A stretch of 64,000 nucleotides of DNA. Origin: Paenibacillus sp. HWE-109. GTDB lineage: Bacteria > Bacillota > Bacilli > Paenibacillales > NBRC-103111. This document shows, one piece after another, positions 25,485 through 34,317 of the stretch. Position numbers and translations under genes: made by a program. Positions within the stretch are counted from its first letter, which is position 1, and every line of letters begins with the position of its first letter. The stretch lies in contig NZ_CP091881.1 in assembly GCF_022163125.1 (NCBI RefSeq), forward strand, positions 6,014,001 to 6,078,000, written 5' to 3'. Under the pieces are notes generated by a model. That model made no database searches and was not told the origin of the DNA. It saw only the letters and a program-made list of their open reading frames with translations.

Positions 25485-27821
25485 TTAAAATTTTATAAGT
25501 TCCTTAAAAACATTGAAGATCTCTTTGTACGTATGGTCGATTGTAAATCTGATCAAACTTTCATAAGAAGGAACCCTTTTTCCAAACTCTTTATAGTCTA
25601 CTTCTGTTTTAAGTAAAAGATTAGCTAATTCTTTCGGTTTATCAGGATTAAAAAATCGCAACCCAAGATTCATATAATTTTCATAATTCTCCATCGCATG
25701 ATACCTACTTGATATAGATGGAATACCATGCAATGCAGCATCAAACACCGACATGTTTCCATTATCAATTATTCCTCCATGCAGTAAGAACTTGGCTTTT
25801 TTTAATAGTTCAATATATGTCGCCTTCGGAAGATTCCCTTTGAAAATCACATTTTTCTTTAAGCCTTCATCACGACTGATTAAATCTCTTATATCGGCAA
25901 TATAACCCCCACCATTATACTCCTTTTTCACATCAAATTTATCAGATTCATGACCTGTGACGAAACAGATAAGGGTTCCGTTTTTCTGATAGTACTCACT
26001 CAATCCCTCAAGAACTACCTTATGATTTTTATGAGCAGTTACATTTGTAGACCATAGAAAGTAATCCCGCTCTTTATTTCTTAAGTATAACTTTGATTCA
26101 GGTTTTTTTTCTACATAAAAAACTTGTTCATTTTCCTTATATGACTCAAAAAGTAACGGTATCTTTCTTAATATTTCTTTGGGTATGCCCAAATACTGGA
26201 TAGCATCTTCAAAGTTGGCATCAGTATTAGCAATAACTGCATCTGCTCTTCGAGTCATTTCAATTACGTGACTTTCATAATATCCACCAAGCATTCCTGG
26301 CAAATATCTTTGTATATAATCATGTATACAAACGGCATAAGGTTGAAAAGTGAAAATCCTTCCCGGAACTCTATCTACTGCAAAGATAAGATAATCACAA
26401 TCTGCAAAACCGCTAACTTTATCGTCTAACATGTAATATTCAGGTAAATCATAGTCAAATGCCACAAATGAAGCTCCAAATTTTGTTGAGATCATTTCTT
26501 TAATCTGCTCATTATCGACTTTCCGCCATTCAAAGGGACGAACCGTTATGCCCATCTCTTCTATTTTTTCAAAATAGTTCTTGCCAACATAATTTAGATG
26601 ATCAACGTGTCCAAAAACAAGCTCAAGATTACTTTGGTTTTCGTCAATACCTCTCTTTAATGCTGTTAAAAGCCTAATAGCGTAGTCCAAAACACCTCCA
26701 GTATATTCTTCACCTAATATAACCGCAATTTTTTTGGGGGATTTATATTCTTTAAAAGATATCTGCATATTCTCTTGAATTTTTTTGAAATTCTCTTTCC
26801 ATATTGGCATACAATATTCATATGACATTTTTCCCAATAAAACGTGTTGAGAGCTTCTAATTTTATCTATAAAAGCTTTGTCTCCATTAATTAGTCTTTT
26901 GACTTTCCTTTTGGCCTCATTAATATTTTTGCAACGCCCTGGTAGATTCTTGCCACCTAACTGATCTAAGATCCCTCCGCCCATAAAAATTAGAGGTAAT
27001 CCACATTTGACTGCTTCAAAAGGATGATAGTGAATATGTCTTTTCTCCTTTGAATGATAATACATCAATCTGGAATTTAAATACATATCCTGATAATCTT
27101 CATCAGACAAAAATCCTATCACTTTTTCATCCATTGGTTGAATCGGTTGCGCTCCTCCCACAAGGTAATCATATTCTTTGAAATTTTTAATAAAATCATC
27201 GTAGATGCGTTTAAAATAGTCTGATGTTTCTATTCTTGGACAAACAAAAAGAATTCTATCTTTTTCGCCTTTCCACATTTCGCTTTTGATTGCCCCATCT
27301 AAACCTATCGGGAGAGTTAGGGCCCTGTCGTGGAATATTCCAACTTCTACATCTTTCAAATTTTCAAACGCCTGCCCAAAATAAAATCTATGTTTTAATT
27401 TTTCCAACTCGTTAAAAATACTAATACCAAAAATGGACATAAGTACTTGTGTATAGTTTATCGAATTATCCAAGCCAAAAGGCCTAAACACTAAGATCCC
27501 TGTATACTTACGCACCAACTCCTTGAATTGTCTTGGAAAAAAAGAGAAGATGCAAACTTCAAAATTATCATTAATAATTGATAAGATGTCTTCGGGCAAA
27601 TATTCATAAAAATTCACCTGATTTAGTTTATCTATGTCATCTTGTGGAATAGTTAATGTAGCATCGTAAGAGTAATCAATGGAAGCCGACATGTTTCCTT
27701 CGTCGTATGGAAATACTTTAGGTGTATATACTTCATACCCTAGATCGATCAACATAGGAACTTCAAACTTTCGTAATGTTTTGTGATTAATTAACCATAA
27801 CACTCTCTTTTTTTTAACCAA
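25485..27821 (-). CDS. Large double glycosyltransferase, 778 residues
   Basis: A long protein with two GT-B-like halves. The N-terminal 360 residues have the start VLWLINHKTLRKFEVPML and a PFEAVKCGLPLIFMGGG segment typical of a donor site. The second half (about 365-778) holds IAVILGEEYTGGVLDYAIRLLTAL, WSTNVTAHKNHKVVLEGL and MSVFDAALHGIPSISS, the GT4 donor-site signature. This suggests two transfers by one polypeptide, as seen in some O-antigen and S-layer glycan transferases. The start is TTG 27821 with AGGAG 10 nt upstream. There are no membrane segments. Confidence 0.85.
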   Translation of the reverse strand: MVKKKRVLWLINHKTLRKFEVPMLIDLGYEVYTPKVFPYDEGNMSASIDYSYDATLTIPQDDIDKLNQVNFYEYLPEDILSIINDNFEVCIFSFFPRQFKELVRKYTGILVFRPFGLDNSINYTQVLMSIFGISIFNELEKLKHRFYFGQAFENLKDVEVGIFHDRALTLPIGLDGAIKSEMWKGEKDRILFVCPRIETSDYFKRIYDDFIKNFKEYDYLVGGAQPIQPMDEKVIGFLSDEDYQDMYLNSRLMYYHSKEKRHIHYHPFEAVKCGLPLIFMGGGILDQLGGKNLPGRCKNINEAKRKVKRLINGDKAFIDKIRSSQHVLLGKMSYEYCMPIWKENFKKIQENMQISFKEYKSPKKIAVILGEEYTGGVLDYAIRLLTALKRGIDENQSNLELVFGHVDHLNYVGKNYFEKIEEMGITVRPFEWRKVDNEQIKEMISTKFGASFVAFDYDLPEYYMLDDKVSGFADCDYLIFAVDRVPGRIFTFQPYAVCIHDYIQRYLPGMLGGYYESHVIEMTRRADAVIANTDANFEDAIQYLGIPKEILRKIPLLFESYKENEQVFYVEKKPESKLYLRNKERDYFLWSTNVTAHKNHKVVLEGLSEYYQKNGTLICFVTGHESDKFDVKKEYNGGGYIADIRDLISRDEGLKKNVIFKGNLPKATYIELLKKAKFLLHGGIIDNGNMSVFDAALHGIPSISSRYHAMENYENYMNLGLRFFNPDKPKELANLLLKTEVDYKEFGKRVPSYESLIRFTIDHTYKEIFNVFKELIKF

Positions 27822-27849
27822 TATACTCTTCTCCTTATTACGGAACTCT

Positions 27850-28593
27850 TTATAGCATTTGTTTATAAAATTTTATTACTTCTTCAGGCTCTCCATCTTT
27901 AATAATTTGTCCTTGTTTTATTAATATAACCCGATCACATATTTCCTTGACTGTGGAAAGATCGTGTGAAACAAGCACAAGTATTTTAGCCTTGTTCATA
28001 AGTTCTGTCATTCTTTCTTTTGCCTTGGCAGTAAAAGAAGCATCTCCAGCACCTATAACTTCATCGAGCAGAAGAATTTCTCCTTCAATAGAAGTAGATA
28101 TAGCAAATGCCAAACGAACCAACATACCCGCAGAATATGCTCGAATAGGATAGTCAATAAAATCCCCGAGCCCTGCAAAATCAATGATTTCTTGTTCTTT
28201 CTCTCTTATTGTTCTTGGAGTTTCACCCAATAGAAGACCTCGATACATGATATTCTCTCTACCAGTCGACTCTAGATCAAAACCTAGAGACAAGTCAAAT
28301 AAAGAACGTATCTCACCATTCACTTTTAATGAACCCGACTGAATCGGAAATATACCAGCTATTGTCTTCAAAAGAGTACTTTTCCCTGCTCCATTGTGAC
28401 CAATAATCCCTAGTTTTTCTCCTTGCTTCACTGTCAAACTGAAATTCTTAAGAGCATGAACATTATCTAGATCTTCTTTTTTTTTCTCTAACTTTAACCA
28501 TGCAAAAACTTCTTTTTTTATTGTTGTTGCATTGTATATATGTGACGGATAATACAAATTTACATTTTCAAGTTTTATATACCATTTGTCCAT
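27850..28593 (-). CDS. ABC transporter ATP-binding protein (Wzt/TagH type)
   Basis: A 247-residue ATPase for polysaccharide export. Walker A GHNGAGKST (about residues 66-75), the LSGGQ-like YSAGMLVRLAF, Walker B ILLLDEVIGAGD and the H-loop LVSHDL are present. It lacks the C-terminal carbohydrate-binding domain of O9a-type Wzt, so substrate length control by that route is not expected. It is 25 nt downstream of the permease gene, forming the two-component exporter that flips lipid-linked glycan. Confidence 0.92.
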   Translation of the reverse strand: MDKWYIKLENVNLYYPSHIYNATTIKKEVFAWLKLEKKKEDLDNVHALKNFSLTVKQGEKLGIIGHNGAGKSTLLKTIAGIFPIQSGSLKVNGEIRSLFDLSLGFDLESTGRENIMYRGLLLGETPRTIREKEQEIIDFAGLGDFIDYPIRAYSAGMLVRLAFAISTSIEGEILLLDEVIGAGDASFTAKAKERMTELMNKAKILVLVSHDLSTVKEICDRVILIKQGQIIKDGEPEEVIKFYKQML

Positions 28594-28618
28594 ATCTATT
28601 TTCCTTCATAAATTTTTT

Positions 28619-29404
28619 TTAAAAATAAAAAATGATTTTATCTTGATTTTTGTATGTTATCCAACAGGCTACAATGGTTAGTATAAAAACAACCCCAATC
28701 GTGAAACCATAGTCACTTGGAGTGGGCATAACCCCCAACAAAAAAGGGTTCCTAATTAAAGCTAATACATGCGTTACTGGATTCATATTTAGAAAATTTT
28801 TCAATACTGGATTTGTTGTAAACATTTCTGTTTTAAAAAACACAGGAGAAACATACCAGAGAGCTTGAATAATCAAAGCCATTACTTGTGGATAATCTCG
28901 GTATTTAGCATTTATAAACCCCGCTATTGTAGTAGTAGACCATGACACAAGAAAATATAGGAACACTGTTAATGGAAATGTTATTATCCCTAGAATTATG
29001 TTTTGAGGGTTCAAAAAAATAATCCATATCACTAGGGATAACATTTCAATAACAAATGTAATTGTAATCACCAAAGACGATCTCAATGTATATATTACTA
29101 TTGGATGATTAAATTGACGAATATACTGTTCACCAGATAATATCGAATTTCCACCTCCGATAATTGATGAACTGATAACATTCCAAACAATTATGCCTGA
29201 CAAAATATAAGGAGCATAATCACCAAAAGACGTTTTAAAAACAGTCCCAAAAACGGTTGTCATAAGAAGAGTGAGCAACAATGGATTCATAAAAACCCAA
29301 AGAAACCCTAGTTTTGAACGCCTGAATTTATTTTTTAATTCTGCATAAACGAGATGCGTCCAAAAATACCTTGTTCGATAAATTTTCCTGATATATTCGC
29401 TCAA
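28619..29404 (-). CDS. ABC transporter permease (Wzm/TagG type)
   Basis: A 261-residue inner-membrane protein with six hydrophobic segments and the family motif LKNKFRRSKLGFLWVFMNPLL near the N-terminus. The start is taken as a TTG at 29404 because GGAGG stands 7 nt before it; an ATG at 29446 would place that site inside the gene. It forms the export channel with the ATPase gene just downstream. Confidence 0.88.
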   Translation of the reverse strand: MSEYIRKIYRTRYFWTHLVYAELKNKFRRSKLGFLWVFMNPLLLTLLMTTVFGTVFKTSFGDYAPYILSGIIVWNVISSSIIGGGNSILSGEQYIRQFNHPIVIYTLRSSLVITITFVIEMLSLVIWIIFLNPQNIILGIITFPLTVFLYFLVSWSTTTIAGFINAKYRDYPQVMALIIQALWYVSPVFFKTEMFTTNPVLKNFLNMNPVTHVLALIRNPFLLGVMPTPSDYGFTIGVVFILTIVACWITYKNQDKIIFYF

Positions 29405-29458
29405 ACGAATACCTCCAAATGAATACTTCTGATGGCGCCATGGCACCTGTACATATGT

Positions 29459-30577
29459 CTAAACATTATTTTTACAATGGTAAACTAATCTATCACTTAT
29501 ATATCTTAAATCTGATGAACTAAGTTCTGCATTAGTGGGGATATTAAACCCTCGGATTGATATACGATCAGCGTTAGGGTAAGTAGAATCTTCATAATAA
29601 GGAGGCAGTTGGTGCATTGGGTAGAATAACGGTCTTGTTTCTATCCCATCAGTTGCAAGCAGACTCATCATCTCATCTCTACTTATTTTCACTTTATCTG
29701 TAAGTAAAATCGATACCATCCAATATGAATGAGTTGCCCAGGACATCTCAGGTTGCATAGTGAATAAATCAGTAAATGGAAAAAATTCTTTAATATATTC
29801 ATTTGCTACAGTTTTTCTTTTATCCAAGTGCCAATCAATATTTTCTAATTGTCCTAAACCAATCGCTGCTTGCACATTGGTCATGCGATAATTATAGCCT
29901 ACAACATTAAACCAATATCTTCTTTGAGGATCCATTCCCTGACCCCGCAGTAGCTTCATCTTAGCTGCTAATTCAGAGTTATTTGTAGTGATCATTCCTC
30001 CTTCTCCAGTAGATATAATTTTATTACCAAAAAAACTAAATGTCCCTACATCCCCTATCGAACCAACTTTATTGCCCTTATATTCTGCACCGTGTGCTTC
30101 AGCTGCATCTTCTATTACAAAAAGGCTGTATTTCTTAGCGATTTCCATTATAGAATCCATATCAACCGGATGACCATAAAGATGAACCACAATTATACCT
30201 TTAGTTTTATCAGTTATTTTTTCCTCAATTCTATTTGGGTCCATATTCCATGTATTAGATTCACAATCTACCAATACAGGCGTTGCACCACAATATTTAA
30301 CTGCATTTGCTGTTGCAATATATGTTAGTGTCGGAACAATTATCTCATCACCTTCTTTTATTCCATAAGCAAGCAAAGGTAAATGTAATGCAACTGTTCC
30401 ATTTGCGCAAGACAGAGCATGCTCAACATTACAAAAATCAGCAAACTTATTTTCGAACTCAGTTACATATTTCCCATTAGATGATATCCAGCCAGTATCA
30501 ATACAATCCATAACATATTTTTTTTCATTTCCATTAAGAACAGGTCCTGCCAATGGAATATTTTTAATTACTTTCAT
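29459..30577 (-). CDS. DegT/DnrJ/EryC1/StrS aminotransferase, probable GDP-perosamine synthase
   Basis: A 372-residue PLP-dependent sugar aminotransferase. The PLP lysine motif FSFFGNKIISTGEGG, the VIEDAAEAHGA segment and YNYRMTNVQAAIG are present. It resembles Per-type enzymes, and gmd, manC and an acetyltransferase next to it supply the expected GDP-4-keto-6-deoxymannose substrate and downstream acetylation, so GDP-perosamine formation is the best inference; other 4-amino sugars cannot be excluded. The ATG at 30577 is chosen over the 30619 frame because AAAGGA lies 8 nt upstream. Confidence 0.88.
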   Translation of the reverse strand: MKVIKNIPLAGPVLNGNEKKYVMDCIDTGWISSNGKYVTEFENKFADFCNVEHALSCANGTVALHLPLLAYGIKEGDEIIVPTLTYIATANAVKYCGATPVLVDCESNTWNMDPNRIEEKITDKTKGIIVVHLYGHPVDMDSIMEIAKKYSLFVIEDAAEAHGAEYKGNKVGSIGDVGTFSFFGNKIISTGEGGMITTNNSELAAKMKLLRGQGMDPQRRYWFNVVGYNYRMTNVQAAIGLGQLENIDWHLDKRKTVANEYIKEFFPFTDLFTMQPEMSWATHSYWMVSILLTDKVKISRDEMMSLLATDGIETRPLFYPMHQLPPYYEDSTYPNADRISIRGFNIPTNAELSSSDLRYISDRLVYHCKNNV

Positions 30578-30590
30578 TTTCTTCATCCTT

Positions 30591-31220
30591 TTATATATAT
30601 TTTTTTGCTGGCACACCAACTACCTTAGCATTCGCTGGAATGTCTGATATAACTACGGAACCTGCACCAATAACAGCCCATTCCCCAATCTTGATTTCGG
30701 GGATAATTTTTGTACCCACTCCTATAAACGTACCTTCTCCGATCTTAATACATCCAGCCAGTGATGCTCCTGGTGCTACATGGACATGTGAACTAATATC
30801 GCATTCATGATCAATACCAGCTAAGGTATTAATAATTACGTTGTCCCCTATAACAGCGCCTGTACTTACAACAGCACCAGGCATAACAACTACACCTTTT
30901 CCAAGAGCGGCATACGATGATATATGCGCAAATGGACTAATTGCATTTATAGGTGCGAATCCAAGAGCAACTAGTTCCTCAAACAATTTTTTTCGTAATT
31001 TATTTTCGCCAATGGCAACAAAAAATGATTTTATTTTTTTTTTCAACAAAGATGGCAAAATCGAATCATTCCCTAAGTATGGAACACAACACAAACTTTT
31101 TTCAACATCAATAGGTGAAGTGAAACCAATAACTTCATAAGTACCTGTGCTTTGAATGATGTCAATAATGACTTTTGCATGCCCGCCTCCACCTATAATG
31201 ACTACTTTTTCACGTTCCAT
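30591..31220 (-). CDS. Sugar O/N-acetyltransferase (NeuD/PglD type)
   Basis: A 209-residue left-handed beta-helix acyltransferase. The N-terminal domain VVIIGGGGHAKVIIDII is a small Rossmann-like sugar-binding domain. The hexapeptide-repeat region has GVVVMPGAVVSTGAVIG, AGIDHECDI (candidate catalytic His) and GASLAGCIKIGEGTFIG. Next to the aminotransferase this fits an acetylation of a 4-amino-6-deoxyhexose (PerB or PglD role). Gap to the aminotransferase is 13 nt. Confidence 0.9.
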   Translation of the reverse strand: MEREKVVIIGGGGHAKVIIDIIQSTGTYEVIGFTSPIDVEKSLCCVPYLGNDSILPSLLKKKIKSFFVAIGENKLRKKLFEELVALGFAPINAISPFAHISSYAALGKGVVVMPGAVVSTGAVIGDNVIINTLAGIDHECDISSHVHVAPGASLAGCIKIGEGTFIGVGTKIIPEIKIGEWAVIGAGSVVISDIPANAKVVGVPAKKYI

Positions 31221-31237
31221 AACTACCTTCTTTCGCT

Positions 31238-32170
31238 TTAAAAACTAATCTTTCTATTTCTCCAATAATCCAGTAAATCTTTCATCGTATCTTTAAGATC
31301 ATATTTGGGTAACCACCCTGTATGACATCGTAATTTTGTATTATCACCTATCCGAACAGACGCTTCTTTCTCCCTTACTTTATTATCATCTATTTCAATT
31401 TTTGGATACTTAATATTTGAAATCGCGATTAACGTATTCAATAGTTCGTGAATAGAAACCCCGTTATTAGAAGAAACATTGTATACTTCTCCACTAATTC
31501 CTAATTTCATAATTAAAAAATAGGCATTTACAACATCTCTTACATCAAGGAAATCCCGTTTTACATCAATATTTCCAACTCTAATAGTATCTCTACCTAC
31601 ACGTTCCATTTCAGATATTTGCTTTGCAAAATTAGAACATACAAATTCAGATGTTTGTCGCGGCCCAGTATGATTAAAGGCGCGGGCACGTAGAATTTTC
31701 ATATCATATGTCTTAGCATATTGTTCACTTATTAGGTCCGCGCAAGCTTTTGCTCCCGCATAAGGATTATTGGGGCGAAGTATGTCATTCTCATTAAATG
31801 CAATACCTCTCCCATCACCATAAACCTCTGCAGAACTAACGTACAATATTTTTGTATCAAGATCTAGTTTTCTAACAACCTCATATAAATTAAGAGTTCC
31901 ATTTACAATTGTATTATAAGTTTCGATCGGCTTTTCATAAGATAACGGAATAAATCCAGAGCCTGCTAGATGATAAATCTCATCTGGTTGACATGACTTG
32001 ATTACTTGCTCTACTTTCAAAGAATCCTGAATATCACAGGGAATGCAATTAATATATTTGCTAGTAGGGCAAGAACGAGAAAGTCCTATGACTTCGTAAT
32101 TATATTCTAATAACTTTTCGGATAAATACGTTCCTACAAATCCGCTTATTCCTGTTATAAGAGCTTTCAT
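31238..32170 (-). CDS. GDP-6-deoxy-4-ketohexose reductase-like SDR (Rmd-type)
   Basis: A 310-residue extended SDR. The Rossmann start ALITGISGFVGTYL, the catalytic YAGAKACADL, and the substrate motifs FNHTGPRQTSEF and VKRDFLDVRDVV match reductases of GDP-4-keto-6-deoxy-D-mannose that make GDP-D-rhamnose. It sits next to gmd, which makes that substrate. Strict assignment against other GDP-sugar SDRs would need phylogeny; the alternative is an epimerase of the same family. Confidence 0.85.
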   Translation of the reverse strand: MKALITGISGFVGTYLSEKLLEYNYEVIGLSRSCPTSKYINCIPCDIQDSLKVEQVIKSCQPDEIYHLAGSGFIPLSYEKPIETYNTIVNGTLNLYEVVRKLDLDTKILYVSSAEVYGDGRGIAFNENDILRPNNPYAGAKACADLISEQYAKTYDMKILRARAFNHTGPRQTSEFVCSNFAKQISEMERVGRDTIRVGNIDVKRDFLDVRDVVNAYFLIMKLGISGEVYNVSSNNGVSIHELLNTLIAISNIKYPKIEIDDNKVREKEASVRIGDNTKLRCHTGWLPKYDLKDTMKDLLDYWRNRKISF

Positions 32171-32185
32171 CGAAAACTCACTTTC

Positions 32186-33187
32186 TTAAACAATACTTCC
32201 TACGTTAGTTATATAGTTATTCGCGTGTTTAACTCGTTGTAAGTCCGAATCGACCATTAGATGTACAAGTTCTTTAAATGTCGTTTTTTGTGGACTCCAA
32301 CCCAGTTTTTGGATCGCTTTCGTAGGATCTCCTAATAATAGATCTACTTCTGCCGCTCTAAAGAACTTAGGATCCGTAACAACATGATTCTGGTAGTTTA
32401 ACCCCACATAACTAAAGGCGATCTCGCAAAACTCTCTTACTGAATGCATTTCACCAGTAGCTATTACAAAATCATCCGGCAATTCTTGCTGAAGCATTAG
32501 CCACATGCATTCAACATAATCTTTAGCATAGCCCCAATCTCTTAATGCATCTAAATTTCCAAGGCGCAATTCGCTTTGAAGTCCTAATTTAATTCTTGCC
32601 ACAGCATTTGTAATTTTCCTTGTTACAAACTCCACACCACGCCGCGGCGACTCATGATTAAATAAAATACCTGAACTAGCAAACATATCAAAGCTTTCTC
32701 GGTAATTCACAGTCATCCAATGACCATAGACTTTCGCTGCCCCATATGGGCTTCTTGGATATAGTGGAGTTGTTTCAGTCTGCGGCGTTTCCACTACTTT
32801 CCCGAACATTTCACTGCTTGAGGCTTGGTAAAAACGAGCTTCTGGTTTCACAATACGTACAGCCTCTAAAATGTTTGCAACACCTATTGCTGTAACTTGA
32901 CCTGTCAATAAAGGCTGATCCCACGATGTGCCAACAAATGATTGAGCAGCTAAATTATAAACCTCATCTGGATTAGAAATTTTCACTGCATTAATTAATG
33001 AGCTTACATCGAGTAAATCACCGTTAATAAACTCAATTTCATTTTCAATATGTTGGATATTTTCCATAATGGGTATACTAGTTCTTCTACGCATTCCATA
33101 TACTTTATAGCCTTTTTCTAACAATAAATCAGCCAGATAAGATCCGTCTTGTCCTGTTATTCCCGTAATAAGTGCACGCTTTGTCAT
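32186..33187 (-). CDS. gmd: GDP-mannose 4,6-dehydratase
   Basis: A 333-residue SDR that converts GDP-mannose to GDP-4-keto-6-deoxymannose. Visible motifs: ALITGITGQDGSYLADLL, MRRRTSI, QASSSEMFGKV, the catalytic YPRSPYGAAKVYGHW with Tyr and Lys, LFNHESPRRGVEFVTRKI and LGNLDALRDWGYAKDYVE. It lies 15 nt upstream of the reductase and 53 nt downstream of manC. Confidence 0.95.
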   Translation of the reverse strand: MTKRALITGITGQDGSYLADLLLEKGYKVYGMRRRTSIPIMENIQHIENEIEFINGDLLDVSSLINAVKISNPDEVYNLAAQSFVGTSWDQPLLTGQVTAIGVANILEAVRIVKPEARFYQASSSEMFGKVVETPQTETTPLYPRSPYGAAKVYGHWMTVNYRESFDMFASSGILFNHESPRRGVEFVTRKITNAVARIKLGLQSELRLGNLDALRDWGYAKDYVECMWLMLQQELPDDFVIATGEMHSVREFCEIAFSYVGLNYQNHVVTDPKFFRAAEVDLLLGDPTKAIQKLGWSPQKTTFKELVHLMVDSDLQRVKHANNYITNVGSIV

Positions 33188-33239
33188 GTGTTTTTCTCCT
33201 TAGGCAGTAATTAAGATATAGTTTACAAAAAACTTGTTA

Positions 33240-34316
33240 TTACAGATATTGCTCTAGTTTTTGAATTTTCAATTCTTTAATTAAAGACTTTATTTCCTGC
33301 GCTTTATCTTTTTTACAAATCAAAGTCACATCATCAGTTTCGACAATAATAAGATCTTCAACCCCTAGTGTAGCAATAAGTTTACCATTACTTTCAATAA
33401 TACACCGTTTGGTATCTATGTTTAATGTATTACCTCTTATAACATTTCCATTCTCATCGAGTTCATCTATCCGTTCAAGTGAAGTCCAACTGCCTACATC
33501 GTCCCATCCGAGAACACAAGGTATAACATAGATGTCATCTGCCTTTTCCATAATTCCGTAATCAATGGATTGGTCAGGCATTTTTGAAAACTCTGCACGA
33601 ATCACATCTTTTTTTTCTCTGAATTCGAAAGCTGCTTTCATTGTCTCTAACAAATCATGTAATTCCGGCATTAAATTTTTAATGTACTCACGAATGACAG
33701 CTGTTCTCCACACAAATATTCCACTATTCCAATAATAATTTCCTGCTTTTAAATAACTATCCGCCTTATCCTTATCAGGCTTCTCAACAAATCGATTGAC
33801 CTTATATACAGTAGTAGTATTAATCTCAACCGCTTCACTTGTACTTTCTATATATCCATATCCAGTTTCCGCATAAGTTGGACTTATACCTAGTGTAACT
33901 AAGTTCTCTCCAAGTTTGCTCACCACAACTGCAGTCTGTAAAATTTTGACGAATTCCTCCTCATTTTTAATAATATGATCAGAAGGAATTACAATCATAG
34001 AACTGTCTGGGAATTTCTCTTCAATGATTATCGAAGCTAGGCCAACACAGGGAGCTGTATTACGACCGACAGGTTCAATTAGAATATTATCAACTGGAAG
34101 ATTTGGTATTTGTGCTTTAATTAATTCCGCATATAACTCATTCGTAATAATAAATATCTGCTCTATTGGAATAAATGTTAACAATCGTTCAATGGTTTGC
34201 TGAATCATGGATTTATTACCGGAAATATTTAAAAATTGCTTTGGTAAATTCACACGGCTTCGAGGCCAAAAACGCTCACCTTTACCTCCAGCCATAATCA
34301 AACAAGTAGTAGTCAT
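33240..34316 (-). CDS. manC: Mannose-1-phosphate guanylyltransferase
   Basis: A 358-residue nucleotidyltransferase that makes GDP-mannose. The N-terminal IMAGGKGERFWPRSRVNLPKQFL is the pyrophosphorylase signature, with VGRNTAPC, IVIPSDHII and FVEKPD further on. The short form, without the C-terminal isomerase domain, is usual in Gram-positives. Its ATG is one base past the stop of the upstream glycosyltransferase, so the pair is coupled. It supplies the GDP-sugar branch. Confidence 0.95.
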   Translation of the reverse strand: MTTTCLIMAGGKGERFWPRSRVNLPKQFLNISGNKSMIQQTIERLLTFIPIEQIFIITNELYAELIKAQIPNLPVDNILIEPVGRNTAPCVGLASIIIEEKFPDSSMIVIPSDHIIKNEEEFVKILQTAVVVSKLGENLVTLGISPTYAETGYGYIESTSEAVEINTTTVYKVNRFVEKPDKDKADSYLKAGNYYWNSGIFVWRTAVIREYIKNLMPELHDLLETMKAAFEFREKKDVIRAEFSKMPDQSIDYGIMEKADDIYVIPCVLGWDDVGSWTSLERIDELDENGNVIRGNTLNIDTKRCIIESNGKLIATLGVEDLIIVETDDVTLICKKDKAQEIKSLIKELKIQKLEQYL

Positions 34317-34317
34317 T

